Below, in pieces: positions 1-11,999 of a stretch of DNA of 64,000 bases (its first letter is position 1; each line of letters opens with the position of its first letter). The notes below the pieces were generated by a model that had not been told where the DNA came from, searched no databases, and saw only the letters and a list, made by a program, of their open reading frames with translations. Origin of the DNA: Eumeta japonica (Eukaryota > Arthropoda > Insecta > Lepidoptera > Psychidae); contig BGZK01000294.1 in assembly GCA_005406025.1 (NCBI GenBank), positions 62,001 through 126,000 on the forward strand. The letters run 5' to 3'. The position numbers and the translations under genes were made by a program.

Positions 1-1313
1 AATTTTTTATACAGCTTATAATGTTAGCACTATATAAAATAAAAATAAGCGGTCCTAGAATAGACCCCTGTGGCACACCCCGTTTAACCGCTGATAGAGA
101 AGAGAGGGATACGGAGCCGTTGCCATTGCGTATTTCTACTAACTTACATCGATTTAACAAATAACTGTCAAACCATCTCACAGTCAAAGCGTTGAAGCCG
201 TAATAGGACATTTTTAAAAGGAGCAGAGATATATTTACTTATCAAAAAACGAGAAAAATCAAACAGAACTAGTATTGCTCCCACACCGACATTCTAAGCC
301 TCTAGAATATTGCTACAAATGTCTACCAGAGCAGTGGCAGTGCTTCGATTTTTGCGAAAACCGGACTAGGCCTGCGGGAGTACGCCTTGAGCTTCCAAAT
401 AAGTGGTAAGCTGCAAATAAATGACCTCAATAATTTTCGACAAGCAGTGCAAAATACTGATTGATCGAAGATCTTTATAAGTCGAGGGGTTTACATTTTT
501 TTGTAAAGGCCGAATGATTGCTGTCCTTCACTGATGCGGAAAGGTCGACGTATGGATCGATCTATTTACAATGAAAGTTATTGCATCTAAAGATTTATTT
601 AGAGTTAGCAGAAGCATGTCTAACGAGATAATGTCAATGCCCAAAGCATTCGATTTGTGGGAACGAATTATCTTAGAGATATGTGTTTGGTTTACACATT
701 TAATATTAAAAGTAGAATTATTAAATTTGAGAAATTCAAAATAAGTTAAATCTGATATATTAACCTGGCTAGATCCAGGTAGAGTGAGAAAATGCTTGTT
801 TATTTCTTCAGGAGAGCTAATATAGATAGGAAGCTTTATTTTGGACTTTGGAGGGAGCACATTTGTTTCAGATTTTTCCATAATGTTTTGGAATTAGTTA
901 TGTTATTATTGATATACTGCCTAAAATAAGCCCGCTTTTCACTTTCAATAGATAAATTAATCAATTGTTTAAGATTTTTATAGTAATTCCGGTGCACATC
1001 CTTTTTTGGTATGAGATATTTCAAATGTGCATCATTTCTAATTCGCATGATAAATTTAATATTCTCCGTCATCCAAGGAAAAGCGTTGTTTTATTAAAAC
1101 GGTTTTAAAGGGGGCGTGGATATCGAATAACCCTGTAACTAAATAATTAAAAAGAAAAACTATATCACTTACCTTATACGTATTATTTAAACAATTATGC
1201 CACGGAAGAACTTCTAAGTCACTTTTAAAATTAGTCAATATATAGAGGTCTATAACTAATAAAATTGGGATGCAGGCGTGGTTTCTTAAATTTAATTCAC
1301 AAGTGATAAACAC
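1..1313 (-). pseudogene. LINE ORF2 linker and reverse transcriptase, 5' part, broken
   Basis: Several overlapping minus-strand frames (1313-1056, 1072-836, 881-528 and 500-1) read on from the endonuclease into reverse transcriptase. Recognisable pieces are the NPSTYKDLRSISILHCLSKI region, a GFRKNRSTATALVDI block, and GVPQGSILGP at about 81-40. At least two frameshifts and several stops separate them. The catalytic box that follows in intact elements lies beyond the left edge. Confidence 0.75.
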
Positions 1314-1545
1314 ATGATTCCTTTTTTTTTGCTAGCTATGACGTCGGTGGTCACATTTCTAACACGAGCGACGGTGTATATAACGTCTAAAAGAGATTTA
1401 TTACATTCAGTAAAATGGGTCGACGAAGAAACCACTTGTTCTAAATTAAAAAGTTTGACAAAATCAAAAAAAAATCACAGTGTTTTCACTATCTAGATCC
1501 AATAAGTTAATATTAAAATCACCAAGCAGTATAAAGTGATCGTAA

Positions 1546-1930
1546 TCAAATAAAACGCTTACGAAATCCACCAAAGCATTTAAAAAAATATTTACATTTA
1601 CTCTGGGGGAGACGGTACGTTGCACCTAACATAATTTTATTCCTATTGACGTTAAACTTAATCCAAAACTGTTCAACTGGTGAACTCTCCGGATATTTAC
1701 AGATTTTCAAATTCAAACCCTTCCTAACATAAAAAGCAACTCCACCGCCGAGCCCTTGGTGCACGTCGGTGGGGCGGGGGACGATTCGGAGAGTATACCC
1801 GGTTATATTTGGTGCTTTATCTTCCTCACCAAGCCGCAACCACGTTTCATTTATTGCCAAAATATCTACAGAGTGGTGTAACACTGCCATAAGAAGTTCA
1901 TCATGATATCTGACTAAAGATCATGGATTA
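1546..1930 (-). pseudogene. LINE ORF2 endonuclease domain (APE type), fragment
   Basis: The frame contains HDELLMAVLHHSVDILAINETWL followed by a glycine-rich GGGVAFYVRKG segment and a later MLGATYRLP. The ETWL block carries the conserved catalytic glutamate of the exonuclease-endonuclease-phosphatase fold, and the GGG-A-F/Y-V-R segment is the next conserved motif of LINE endonucleases. This domain nicks target DNA for target-primed reverse transcription. The frame breaks at about 1546, and the rest of the endonuclease is split among other frames down to about 1060. Confidence 0.8.
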
Positions 1931-2239
1931 TAAAGACCAACTTTTAAAAAATTTTTAGACATAATTTAAAAAAAACAAGTAAAAAAAATTAAACATCCTA
2001 ATAATGATATCAATGTTGTTGTGTAGTTTATAGCGGTATGAAAAAGTTGGCTTAGAATTTTGGCAAATTTGCTTTAAAATTAAGTTAATTCGATTAAAAT
2101 AAAAACTGAGGTAATAATGATTATTAAAATATGTAATAATAAGCAAAATTTGATTGAAGATAGCTAAAGTATATAAATACAATATACAAAAAATTATCCT
2201 AAAATTTAGTTGACTTATAAAATAAATAAAATAGAAATA

Positions 2240-2640
2240 TTATAGCACAATTCGAAACGTCAGTAACCTAATGAATAAGATAAAACAATATTTTCAAATA
2301 AATCCTGCGAACATTTTCTCCCAAAAATTTGTTCAATATCAGTCTCAGTGCGTAGACGATATCGCGGCGCTCCGTGTTCATTCCGGGCATATGTTTTTCC
2401 ATCTCTGGTCCAAACATATTTCCAGTTAGCATTCAGCGAATCTCTGCGCGCCCTGTAGATCTGTCGATTAAATCGCGTAAGCCTTTCATTTACGTATAAA
2501 CGACATTCATCAGACGAAGTCCTATTCTGCTGCCAGCAGCTGGTCGCGGTGCACAGGGCGCGCCAGCCGGACCACTAATGGGCGCCGGCGCTCCGAGCCC
2601 CTCGAGTCCGTATGCCTAGTCATACCAACACGCTCGACAC
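2240..2640 (-). pseudogene. LINE ORF1 remnant with FP-like (baculovirus FP-related) C-terminal domain
   Basis: The minus-strand translation of about 2520-2280 reads NERLTRFNRQIYRARRD-like sequence and then NWKYVWTRDGKTYARNEHG with a following LRTETDIEQIFG. This is the conserved pattern found at the C-terminus of many insect LINE ORF1 proteins, where a residue block of the type W-x-F/Y-V-W-x-R-D-G-x-I/V-Y-x-R is shared with the FP protein family. ORF1 products bind the element RNA. Upstream codons hold stop codons, so the protein is broken. It is also GC-richer than its surroundings. Confidence 0.65.
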
Positions 2641-2869
2641 TGACGACGTCCCGCTCATCTACAGATCGTCTAAAATTTTATATTTAATCTCGGAGAATAT
2701 TGGACTTTTTCAGACACTTTCAGATTTTTTAAGCTTATTTTTTCGAGAAACTAAAAGAGAAAATATTAATAAGTCCGAAAACTGCAAACTCCCAAAAAGT
2801 CAAACATTCTCTGAGATATCAGACTTTATTTTATGGAGAAATATTTCTACCAGTGTAGATATATATTAA

Positions 2870-3114
2870 AACGTTAATTAATTAGATGATACAACAGCCT
2901 GTTTTTTTTTTCTACATTAAGGATGGTAACACTTAAATAGAATTGCTGCAGATAGAATCCTCTAATCAAAATTGCATGTTTCGCACTTGATTGACTTTAA
3001 TCTATTGGTCAATATAAACATTTGGTAAGTGTAGGTAACTAGGTAATTAACGACTTTTTATCTGCTTTCAATTATATTCTGATAGGAAACATTTTATTAT
3101 GTAATTATCCATAT
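2870..3114. other. AT-rich spacer, nothing recognised
   Basis: This stretch lies between the LINE remnant and the composite repeat. I see no coding pattern, repeat boundary or RNA gene in it. Confidence 0.5.
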
Positions 3115-3619
3115 CTATAAAAATCAATTGCTATTCGTTAGTCTCGCTAAAACTCGAAAACGGCTTGACCGATTCCTTTTTTGTTGTGTTCGTGACAGTC
3201 AGGGCAAGGTTTTCATTAAGAAAAAATAACCCTTGTCTGTCTGTCTGATTGTTTGAGGTATCTTTGGAACGGCTGAATCAATCACGATGCGACTTTTACT
3301 GTAAAGTAGAACTCACAAGGCTATATTTAGGGTACTTTTATCCCGGAAATATTTAGGGTTCCCACCTGAAAACTGAAAAACTCTTAAAAATGAGATAATT
3401 TATCGGAATTGAATCAAAGGTGCACCGGGATCGATATCAGAAGCAAAACTGAAATCAGGATATAGTTGGAGACAAAATCGAGTACACGGAGCGAGATCGG
3501 GATAATGATGGGCACAATGTCATCAGTCAATATAAAAGATGTAGCAATTCATTTTATGTCCATGCGGGCGAAGCAGTGAACGAAAGTAGTCTACAATTAC
3601 TATTAAGGGTTAGATTGTT

Positions 3620-4270
3620 TTTTAGGGTTCTTAGGAATTACTAAGGATTATAAAAGTTTGACTAATTTAAATAAAATTAATATGAAGATAGTTGACATCC
3701 AATGGAAGGATTTACGAAACATTTATTAGAGTTCCGTGACAATTATTAAGAATCTTTACAGTTTAACTGATTTCAATAAAATTTACTAAGAGATAATTGA
3801 AAGGCAATAAAAATACAAACGATACATTCTCTTTTGGTTTTGTTAGAATCACTAAATAGAAATAGGTATCATGGTTTAACCGCTTTCAATAAAATATAGT
3901 ACGGAAATAGCTAAAAGCTAATGAAATTCAGAGGATAGACATACGGGTTCCGTGAGAATTATTAAAAACCCTTCTAGCTTGGACTAATATATAGACTAAT
4001 TTCTTTGAAGTTTCCACAAGTTTTTCTTATTAACATATATTTCGAGTGGTGTATGGTTGTGTGTTTGTATTCTGTAAAATTAGTGAGAACCGATATAATT
4101 TGATCAATTTCAATGAAATTTGGCAAGAAGAAAACTTATTCCAAGGAAAACATTGTAGCTTATATTATTTTTATGGTTCCATGGGTAAGAATTTAACAAA
4201 AATTATTAGAAAACATTATAATTTGACCAATTTCGCTGATATTTTTAGTTTTCTCTTATTTAGTTGGCCG
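3620..4270. repeat. Diverged tandem repeat, unit about 105-110 bp
   Basis: A core made of GGTTCCGTGAGAATTATTAA followed by a TTTGACTAATTTCAATAAAA-like stretch recurs near 3628, 3731, 3838, 3946, 4060 and 4174. The spacing of the first four is about 105-108 bp. Between cores there is a less conserved AAGATAGTTGA/CAATGGAAGG segment. The copies differ by substitutions and small indels, so the array is old. Confidence 0.6.
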
Positions 4271-4519
4271 TTTGGAGTTCTAGAGGAGTTATTAAGAACC
4301 AATATTGTTCACTTTATTAAAAGAACGAAACGATACTGAAACAAATACGAAACGAGGGTGTAAATGAAGACGCACTACAAACGATGCGGGAGCGATCGTG
4401 GGAGCCACGACGCAATAGCTCCTGTTAATATAAATCTGTTAAAGAACTACGTACTACGAGCAAAATTTCAAAATAATTGAAAATGTACTGGAGTCTGTTT
4501 ATTATATTTTCATAAAGTC

Positions 4520-4775
4520 AGTTTATTATATTTTCTGATCAGTTTGGTAAAATTTGCCAGAAATAAAACTTGCATCTTGAAGATGGATATCTATTAATCA
4601 ATAGCCCATGGAGCTGAGGGCAAAAAGTTCAAAAGAATAAGAAGTGTATCTATCTGGTGTCTGTATAATTTTTATTTTTCCATGACTAACTCACTGATTA
4701 ATTTGATGAAATTTGCTATAAAGATAGCTTGCAACATGAAGATGGACATCTATTACATTTTATAGCAAAATATGA
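4520..4775. repeat. Two diverged copies of a roughly 160-bp unit
   Basis: The segments at about 4534-4600 and 4694-4761 share the order CTGAT(C/T)A(G/A)TTTG(G/A)T then AAATTTGC, then CTTGCA(T/A)C(T/A)TGAAGATGGA and ATCTATTA. They belong to the same composite repeat as the flanking sequence. Confidence 0.5.
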
Positions 4776-5044
4776 TATCAGAAGATACGGGGGGTTGAAA
4801 ACAACAATAATGAAACCACACTGACGCAACAATCGGAATAAGTGCGAGAAGTTTGATCAATGCGGAAGAACTACATACAATTTGTATAAATTGTATCTAG
4901 TCTATCGGGGCTTCGCTCGCATTTAGAATCAGTTTAGTTAAGCCCATTCTAAAAATACATTCACATATAGAAAGATAACATCTTTGCAGAGTAATGTAGT
5001 TGAGGCAGTTTGTCTTGATACCAAAATTCGCCTAAATCGAAACT

Positions 5045-5215
5045 GTGATCTGTAGCAGAACCGGAATAGGAAACGATACCGGTATTAGAATCGACAACGG
5101 GACCAGGGTCAGAATCGATAACGTGATCGCGATCGGAATCAAGGACAGTACCGAGATCGAAATCGAAACTGACGCCAAGATCAAAATCAATAACAAGACG
5201 ATCTACGTAAAAGAT
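5045..5215 (+). repeat. Short-period degenerate repeat (GAATCGA/GATCG type)
   Basis: A roughly 6-bp degenerate period built from GGAATCGA, CGATAAC and GATCGAAATC variants runs through this stretch. The open frame across it (5045-5278) encodes a monotonous alternation of Ile, Asp, Asn, Lys and Glu, and is a by-product of the repeat. A similar patch lies at about 3420-3510. Confidence 0.6.
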
Positions 5216-6764
5216 GAAACAATTTATTTTATTTCTACGTGTAAATGCGGACGTATACTATTTGGGCATGCTACCTAATGGAAAAGGCAAAAAAAGGTCT
5301 ACTAGGCCAACTAGTTACTTAAACAAATAATAATAATAATAATTGGAAAATATTATTATAAATTATTGAATATAAGGCCTACATAGAATTAAAAAAATTC
5401 AAACTTTAACAATACTAATTTTAACAATTCTATTTTTAATGCTTAGGTAATTTAGTATATATTTATATTTAAATCTAATAGGTACTGGAACACATTTCAC
5501 TTTTGCATCAAAAATAAACTTAAAAAAAAAGTATGAATTTCTTATATATCTACTGGGTATCTATGATGCATTTATTATTCAAATCATTGAAGTTGTCTAA
5601 TAGGTAAATAATAAATATGAGTATACAATAATAGCTTGGTGAATTTTGTTCATAGGTAAGTATACATATATTTATTTAGAGGAAATAATGTTATTTGTCT
5701 TTTCTGAGATGTTTTAAAGAATAAAAATTAATAAAACCTTTATAATAATTTAAATCATTCTAAAACAATAATATTTTAATTGAGTATCATCTTACTAGAT
5801 ACCTAACATCTAATTAAAGATTTGTAACAAAAGTATCTAGCACTACATTGCTACAGGATCATCATCGATTGTATATTTTCATTCATACATGGTATATGCA
5901 TATATTCATTCGGTCACATAAAAATAATTATACATGAGTCTATTCCCTGCCTTACAGAAAATGTTTTGTTTTATAACTTAGTATTTTTTTATATTACTTA
6001 TTATTATTTAGTTTAAGTATTCATATTGACAAGTTTCAATATTAACAGAAATGAAAATTAAATTACAATATTTAAAGTTATCATCTATATTATCCAAAAT
6101 AATTAAAAGGGTACCTATTTTGTTTATCAATTTAAAGCTTAGATATCAAAAATGATTTAGTATTAAATGTACTTATAGGGCAAATATTTAAACATTTTTA
6201 TTTAGTTCATTTACTTAATATTTTTAAAGCAATTATTTGGGAAAACTATGATTTTATCGCAATATCGTCAATGAATATTATCAGTAAATAATTATATTTG
6301 AAGCTAATACTACATACCTATATGGATAAGTACTATAAATATTATAATTATGTACTTAATATTAAATATTTTAATTTAGCTAATAATCAAAATAGGTAAT
6401 TAGTTTTTTACAACTTTCATCAAGTTGTGAGTACAGTACCTACATAGATTAGTTAAAATAAAAGTAATTTATTGCACATATTAAAGCCAATAATAATATA
6501 AAGTAATGATTCTCTATAAGAACTAAAAGTCCGTGGATGTTCAGTGAATGAAGAAAATACTTAGGCAAGTCTCTATGTAAGACATAAAATCCATAACTAT
6601 CATAAAGAGTAGGTGAAACTATATGTAAATTCGTAGTTCAGGGCACAGGTTGAATTAGATATGGACATATAATCATTACCAACACAATTCTTATTACTTG
6701 CAAAAGTGTACAAGAATTTGGAATTATTTGGAATTTTTTTTGGTATCTATCCAAAGTACTTACC

Positions 6765-6826
6765 CAAAATCAATGCTTATAATGTAATTTTGTTGGACAT
6801 AATTACTTCATAAGCATTGATTTTTT
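6765..6826. repeat. Inverted repeat / hairpin, about 25-bp arms, 11-nt loop
   Basis: The left arm (6765-6789) and the right arm (6801-6826) are reverse complements over about 25 positions with roughly three mismatches or offsets. The shared core is AATCAATGCTTAT. The loop is TTGTTGGACAT. The size would suit a small RNA precursor or a minimal palindromic MITE. Confidence 0.6.
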
Positions 6827-6959
6827 GTGATAGATATAAGGAGATATATGTATATTATTATGTTCATATCCTTTCTTTTTGGCTAGGTATCTACTTCGTT
6901 TCGGCCACTGAAGGTATATTATTAGACATAAGCCTCCTCTTTAGATTTTCACAAAATAG

Positions 6960-7110
6960 GGTCCTGGGCGCCCGATACCAACTGTCTGATATCCTGACCA
7001 GGTCGAAAGTCCACCTAGGGGTGATCGTTCCACCCTGCGACGTCCAATGCATGATCACTACTCGAGAACTTTTTTCCCCCGACGGTTATCGGTTTTACGA
7101 CAAATGTGCT
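6960..7110. other. GC-rich island in AT-rich DNA, origin unknown
   Basis: Base composition jumps here to roughly half GC, with an open frame on the plus strand reading GARYQLSDILTRSKVHLGV and then a TTRELFSPDGYRFYDKC-like segment. The composition and codon-like run suggest an inserted piece of coding or transposon origin, but I do not recognise the protein. Confidence 0.35.
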
Positions 7111-9809
7111 TTATAGGTATTTATGTATCTATAGTTTACCAACTTCTTGTACCTAGTTGTTTCTTAAAGAAACTTACTAGTGATAAAAAACTACCTATGC
7201 CATAAACTTATACGTATATATAAAACTTACGAATAGGTAACGTATTATTAAATATAATCTATAGGCTATCTGTTTATTATTTTGAAATTATTGGAATATG
7301 AACAAAGCGTACAAATTAATGATGTCCAAACATTGTAACTTCATGTCAAACAAGAACTGGCATTAACTAACTGTCATTGCTCGAAATCGGTTGTCGTACA
7401 AACGCGTATCTAAAATAATCTTATTTATTTCAATTAAAATTTAAAAGCTATTATCTTTATATTTAAATTTTAGAATATAATATCACAAAGTGAAAGTAAA
7501 GAAGATAAACAATATGTTTTTGGAAAAACAATTACAAGAATTTATTGGATACATAAATATAATTTCCACATCAGGTAATTTTTTCATGTATATAACACTA
7601 AACAAAAACATTTTAATAACTTTATAGAATTTAATTAATATGAACGTATATGCCTACTTATAGATAATAAAAATAAATAAATGTTATGGTGATTAAGAAA
7701 ATAAATGGGGCAAAAACATAGTAGTAAATGAGAATAATTCTTTATTATTTTGAAGCACTTCAAGTATAAAATAAAATACGTACATTTTGGGAAAAAATTA
7801 GGAAATGACAAATAGAGCTATTTAATAAAGCTTTTTCTTAACAAAATATGTTAACTGTCAGTGGTAAAATGTATTTCTATTGTAAACTTTTAGCATCTGA
7901 AATTAAAAGTACTTACTTATAGATAAGAAATAAAATAACTTATGTTGAAATATTTTATATGTATCATTTTCAAAATCTATGTAGAGCAATAGGTAAACAA
8001 ACAGCTATTTTGTAATGAGATTAAATAAGATCAAATTTGAATCATATTTTTGCTTATAAAATTTAAATTATTACAGTTTGCAATTAATCATAAATATATC
8101 CTTTAAAAAGGTTTGTTGATAAACATAAGTTCTTAACATTCTAAAAAAATTTTTTAGGTGTAACTAGGCCACCATTTCATTTTGTTCTGATCATTTGAAA
8201 TAGGCTTCAAATAAGGCTACAAGTTTATTTATAATTAAAAACGAGATATATTAATTACATAAATTTATTATACATATGCATTACACATGTATTATATTTT
8301 TATTACATATCATAACAACTTTCAGTTGTTTGTAATTATATATTTATTCAATGAGAAAAACAGTATTGTATCATATATGTACTATATATTCAATTTAAAG
8401 ATATTTTATGGATATTAGATTGGAAAAATCTGCTATGGTAATTCTAAATCTGCTGTTGTAATTCTTTTTTCTACCTATTTTCTCTTTGGTTTATTATTTA
8501 ATTAGAATATCACTTGAAGTGCCTTTTTCTTTAAAATTCTTATTATTTATTTATAAGCTCATATCCGTTTCCTAGAGAGGTTAAAAGTAGAACTACATAT
8601 CTCCACTGGGTGCAATCTTTGTATATTGAACTTGCATTATTGACCAATAACTTGTTTCATGGAAACATGTCTGTTTTAAGTGTTTAAAATTTGGCCTTTT
8701 GCTAATGTACCACTGATTTGGTCTGTTTTGTACCATCACTTGCATACACTACATTATGATTTTTAGATAGTGAAACTAAACCGTTTTTGACTCCAGCACA
8801 TCTTCCAAACTACACCATTCTCGCTTATCACTTTTACTGTGTATATCTTACTAGGACTTAACAAATGTAGTATGCAGGGATCATATTGCTGCTGCTTTAA
8901 TTCAACTTCATACTTATTTCTCTCATAATTAACATTCACTGCCACATATATATGAGGAACTAAGACTCCATTAAAATGCCAATTGTGAGATACTTTTATT
9001 ATTGATAACAGCAAGCATCATTACTGTTCTTTATTTACATTTATGTTCATATGCATTTAATTGCATACAATGCAAAGAATACATGATTATGGCAAACAAT
9101 TCACATTTGATGCATTTAATATCCATTTTTAACAACTCTCATTCTTTCAAATGATGTAGACAGCTACAGATTGAATAGCCATGTTGATGGTACACATTTT
9201 TGTCTAACAACTTTATATATTTTAAACCACTTAGTCTTTTCTTGATTTATTCTGATTTAGGTTCTGGAATTTCTATAAAGAGATTGCAATAAAAAATCGA
9301 TAATAAAATAGTAAACATTGTTTTTGAAATTTTTTTTTCATTCTTAGAATCAGATTTAGCATAAAAATTGTGGCATCTCTATTTTTGGAGGGTCGTGTAT
9401 ACCTATTATATATGTTATAAAATATAATGTGGTAATGAACAGAACAATAAATTTGGTGTAAGAGTTAGTGCATCTAGACCAGTATTCAACAGCTTTAAAC
9501 ATTTGTAGGTGAAGATACACTTATAGATTTTAAGGTATGCTAGTGATCAGCATCCTCACCTGTAATGCAAGGGACACATTGTGTAATCTACAAGTACACT
9601 TTACTTTGTACTTTTTTATCGCACATGGAGATTGGAATGCAAATTATCCATTTATTTTAATAGTGTTAAATAAATCAAAAGTTCATCAAAATTTTTTAAA
9701 TATTTATGATGTTTTTAATGTATCAAACCAGAACGGTTAATGGTAAAACTTTAAAAGTACTGCAGTAAGGAGTAGCGGTAAAACATTACATGGGTCGTAC
9801 AAGTTGTTA

Positions 9810-10560
9810 GTTGTCATATATGGGTGATGTAGGGTTTTCTTAAAGCATCCTATTATCATATGGTATCTTGCTGTGGGGACATGCCATGGATATTGATAGA
9901 ATTTTCGTGCTGCAAAAGTGAGCTCTTCAGGCTATTTACAGACTGCGACTTAGAGTATCTCTTAAAATTAAGTTTATGGAAATTCATATTTTAACTTTGG
10001 CATCTCATTGAAAATTTCATACATTTAAAAATAATATACAATTGTTCGAGAAATATAGTGGCAAACACAAATTTAATAGAAGAAATAAAAATAAAGTGTA
10101 TTTACATGTTATCAATTACAGAGACATAAATAAATTTAAGAGGCTCTGTGTGTGTATCTTCAATAAGGTTCTTGAAAATATACAAAATCTATCCTTAAAT
10201 AATTTTAAAATTATTATTAAACAAATGCTTGTTAAAAAAGGTATTACACAGTTTGTGAATACTTAAAAGACAAATATTCATGAACATAACTAGCTCGATG
10301 TCTTGTGGATTGGTTTTTTTTATGTTATAAATTTGTATGTGTGATTATATAACATAATATATCTAAAGTTGAAATAAAGCTACCCTCAAGTTTTTTGCTC
10401 ATTCTTCTTGAGGAAAAACTGCTTTTCGAATGAGTGGAAAATGGTCAAGCTAAATAGTAAAATGTAGATTCTTAAAGTATTCGTATTTCAAGTATTGTGC
10501 ATAACCTATAAAATAAAGATATATTTGAATTTGAATTTGGCAGAATGAGAACAATTTCCG
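9810..10560 (+). mobile_element. 5'-truncated LINE, 3' end of reverse transcriptase ORF plus 3' UTR
   Basis: The plus-strand translation from about 9850 reads SYGILLWGHAMDIDRIF, then VLQK and AIYRLRLRVSLK, then MEIHILTLASH. This is the C-terminal 'thumb' region typical of jockey/CR1-type reverse transcriptases (pattern G-L-x-L-W-G then LQKR-A-R-x-I). The frame 10042-10266 continues with FNRRNKNKVYLH and ends in a basic tail, as such ORFs do. The 3' end near 10523-10540 is a short TTTGAATTTGAA microsatellite after AATAAAG, a common tail for this LINE group. At least two in-frame stops make it inactive. Confidence 0.7.
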
Positions 10561-11999
10561 AAAGCAAATCATGTGCGACTTGCATCGACTAACAAAAAAC
10601 TATGAGCTTAGTCATCAAAGATATATTGCCTATGCGGTTTATTCACAAATTGAATTCCCTGCGTAGCCATTATCAGAGCTGTATCATGAGTTAAATTGTA
10701 TATTTCATGAGTAAGTAATTTAATTCGGGATGCTCTCTGTTAGTTGTTTCAACTTTTTATCAGTTTATTATAAAGACAGACTAATGCAATTATTGAAATG
10801 TATGTATAGAGTATTCATTCTTTTTTTTTTTATAATTCTTATTTTAAAAATTAAGCCATTCAATCTGGAACATCGCTATTGCATACAATTTATGTGTTTA
10901 TAAATCGTCAGTTGTTTTTATTTATATTTCGTTAGTTTTTATTTAATCTATTTATCTTTAATTGTCCCTTTTTAATTCAATTTTCAATTTCAGTTCAAAT
11001 TTTTCTTCAAAATTTATATTTTTTTGCTTTCTATGTTGGTACTTTAATTTTTTATTTTAAAAATTAGTTTGTAGGTTAAAATTTATTTACCACATAATCC
11101 TTTCCAATTGGAATGCATTCTTTTCTTATTTAAATGTTTGTTTTTGCAATAAAATTACTGTGTCACACATACTCAATTTTTAATAGATACAAGATTTTAA
11201 ATTAATCAGAAGTATAGAGATGCATAAAAAATTATGTGAAAATTCTATTTTATTTATATATACCTACATACATACAGGTTAAGCTAATAAAAAAACATGT
11301 TAAAATTGTTTTATGTAGTTATTAGGTTATTTGTTACTGTCAGACCAAGCGCTAGTCACTAGAAACTATTAGATAGTTATTAATTAATTAATCTAATCCC
11401 AAGTGAGGACCATTAGCTAAAATAGTGGATTACAATCAGCGCTGCTATTAGATTGTGGGCGAATAGCTACTTGTATTCATCGTGTGTTGTACCGCACAGC
11501 GGCGTGTGGTCAATGCAAATACAATGGATTGATTTTCCATACTTAAAGCTGAGCTGATTGTCAATACATTAAAATCGGAAACTACTAGGTATTATTTTAC
11601 TATCCACGCAAATTTATTAAAATCGAATTATCATTTCTTGGGTTATAAAATAGTTCACATCTACTAGTTCCTATCGTTTGCTCTGACGGTACTCTAACAC
11701 TTGTTAAGTCCATATTGATTGCAATGACGAGCAATGTAATTCGCAATGGTCTTCAAGTAAAAACAAATCTACCATTTCGACATCTTTATGCTCTTATCAC
11801 GATAAGCGTTTTTTTGGATCTTTTCTAATAAATAGTTGTAGAAATATTCACAAAAATGAATATACTTGTGGATTTAATGGCATTATCTTTGCTCAGAAAA
11901 AAATCTGCTTGTGAGTGTCAACTGTCATTTTCATTTTTAATTGAATGCGTAGTGGTCTGTATCTGACTTCGTCATGCACCATCAATCTGTCAGTCGCAT
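10561..11999. other. AT-rich intergenic DNA, nothing recognised
   Basis: No coding run or repeat boundary was recognised. The region ends at the left terminus of the Tigger element. Confidence 0.5.

Larger units (their letters stand above)
1..2660 (-). mobile_element. Truncated, decayed non-LTR retrotransposon (jockey/CR1-like LINE)
   Basis: Reading the minus strand from about 2660 down to 1 gives, in the expected LINE order, an ORF1-type nucleic-acid-binding domain, an AP-type endonuclease and the start of a reverse transcriptase. The reverse transcriptase contains the motif GVPQGSILGP at about 81-40, and the element runs off the left edge. Stops and frameshifts break all parts, so it is inactive. 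The layout fits the jockey/CR1 group of insect LINEs; the exact clade cannot be fixed by eye. The 5' boundary near 2660 is approximate. Confidence 0.8.
3115..5280. repeat. Composite interspersed repeat, probably non-autonomous, with internal tandem units
   Basis: The block opens with a segment around 3123-3180 (motif GTCTCGCTAAAACTCGA) that resembles the opening of common moth and butterfly interspersed repeats. It also holds TGTCTGTCTGTCTGA, a pair of short-period patches rich in GATCG/ATCGA triplets (about 3420-3510 and 5045-5215), and two sets of tandem units described separately. No transposase is encoded. A non-autonomous Helitron-like or similar element is possible; I could not find convincing termini. 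Confidence 0.5.
5281..9800. other. AT-rich intergenic DNA, no gene recognised
   Basis: This long AT-rich tract has no sustained coding pattern that I can recognise. It holds a compact hairpin at 6765-6826 and a small GC-richer island at about 6960-7110, both listed separately. The frame on the minus strand at 9014-8763 looks protein-like in composition, but I do not recognise it and it has no supporting context. Confidence 0.5.

Noticed and set aside
4046..4339. 97-codon frame as a small gene
   Set aside because: It lies entirely in the diverged 105-110-bp tandem array and has no family resemblance.
5045..5278. 77-codon Ile/Asp-rich frame as a gene
   Set aside because: The protein pattern is simply the translated short-period repeat.
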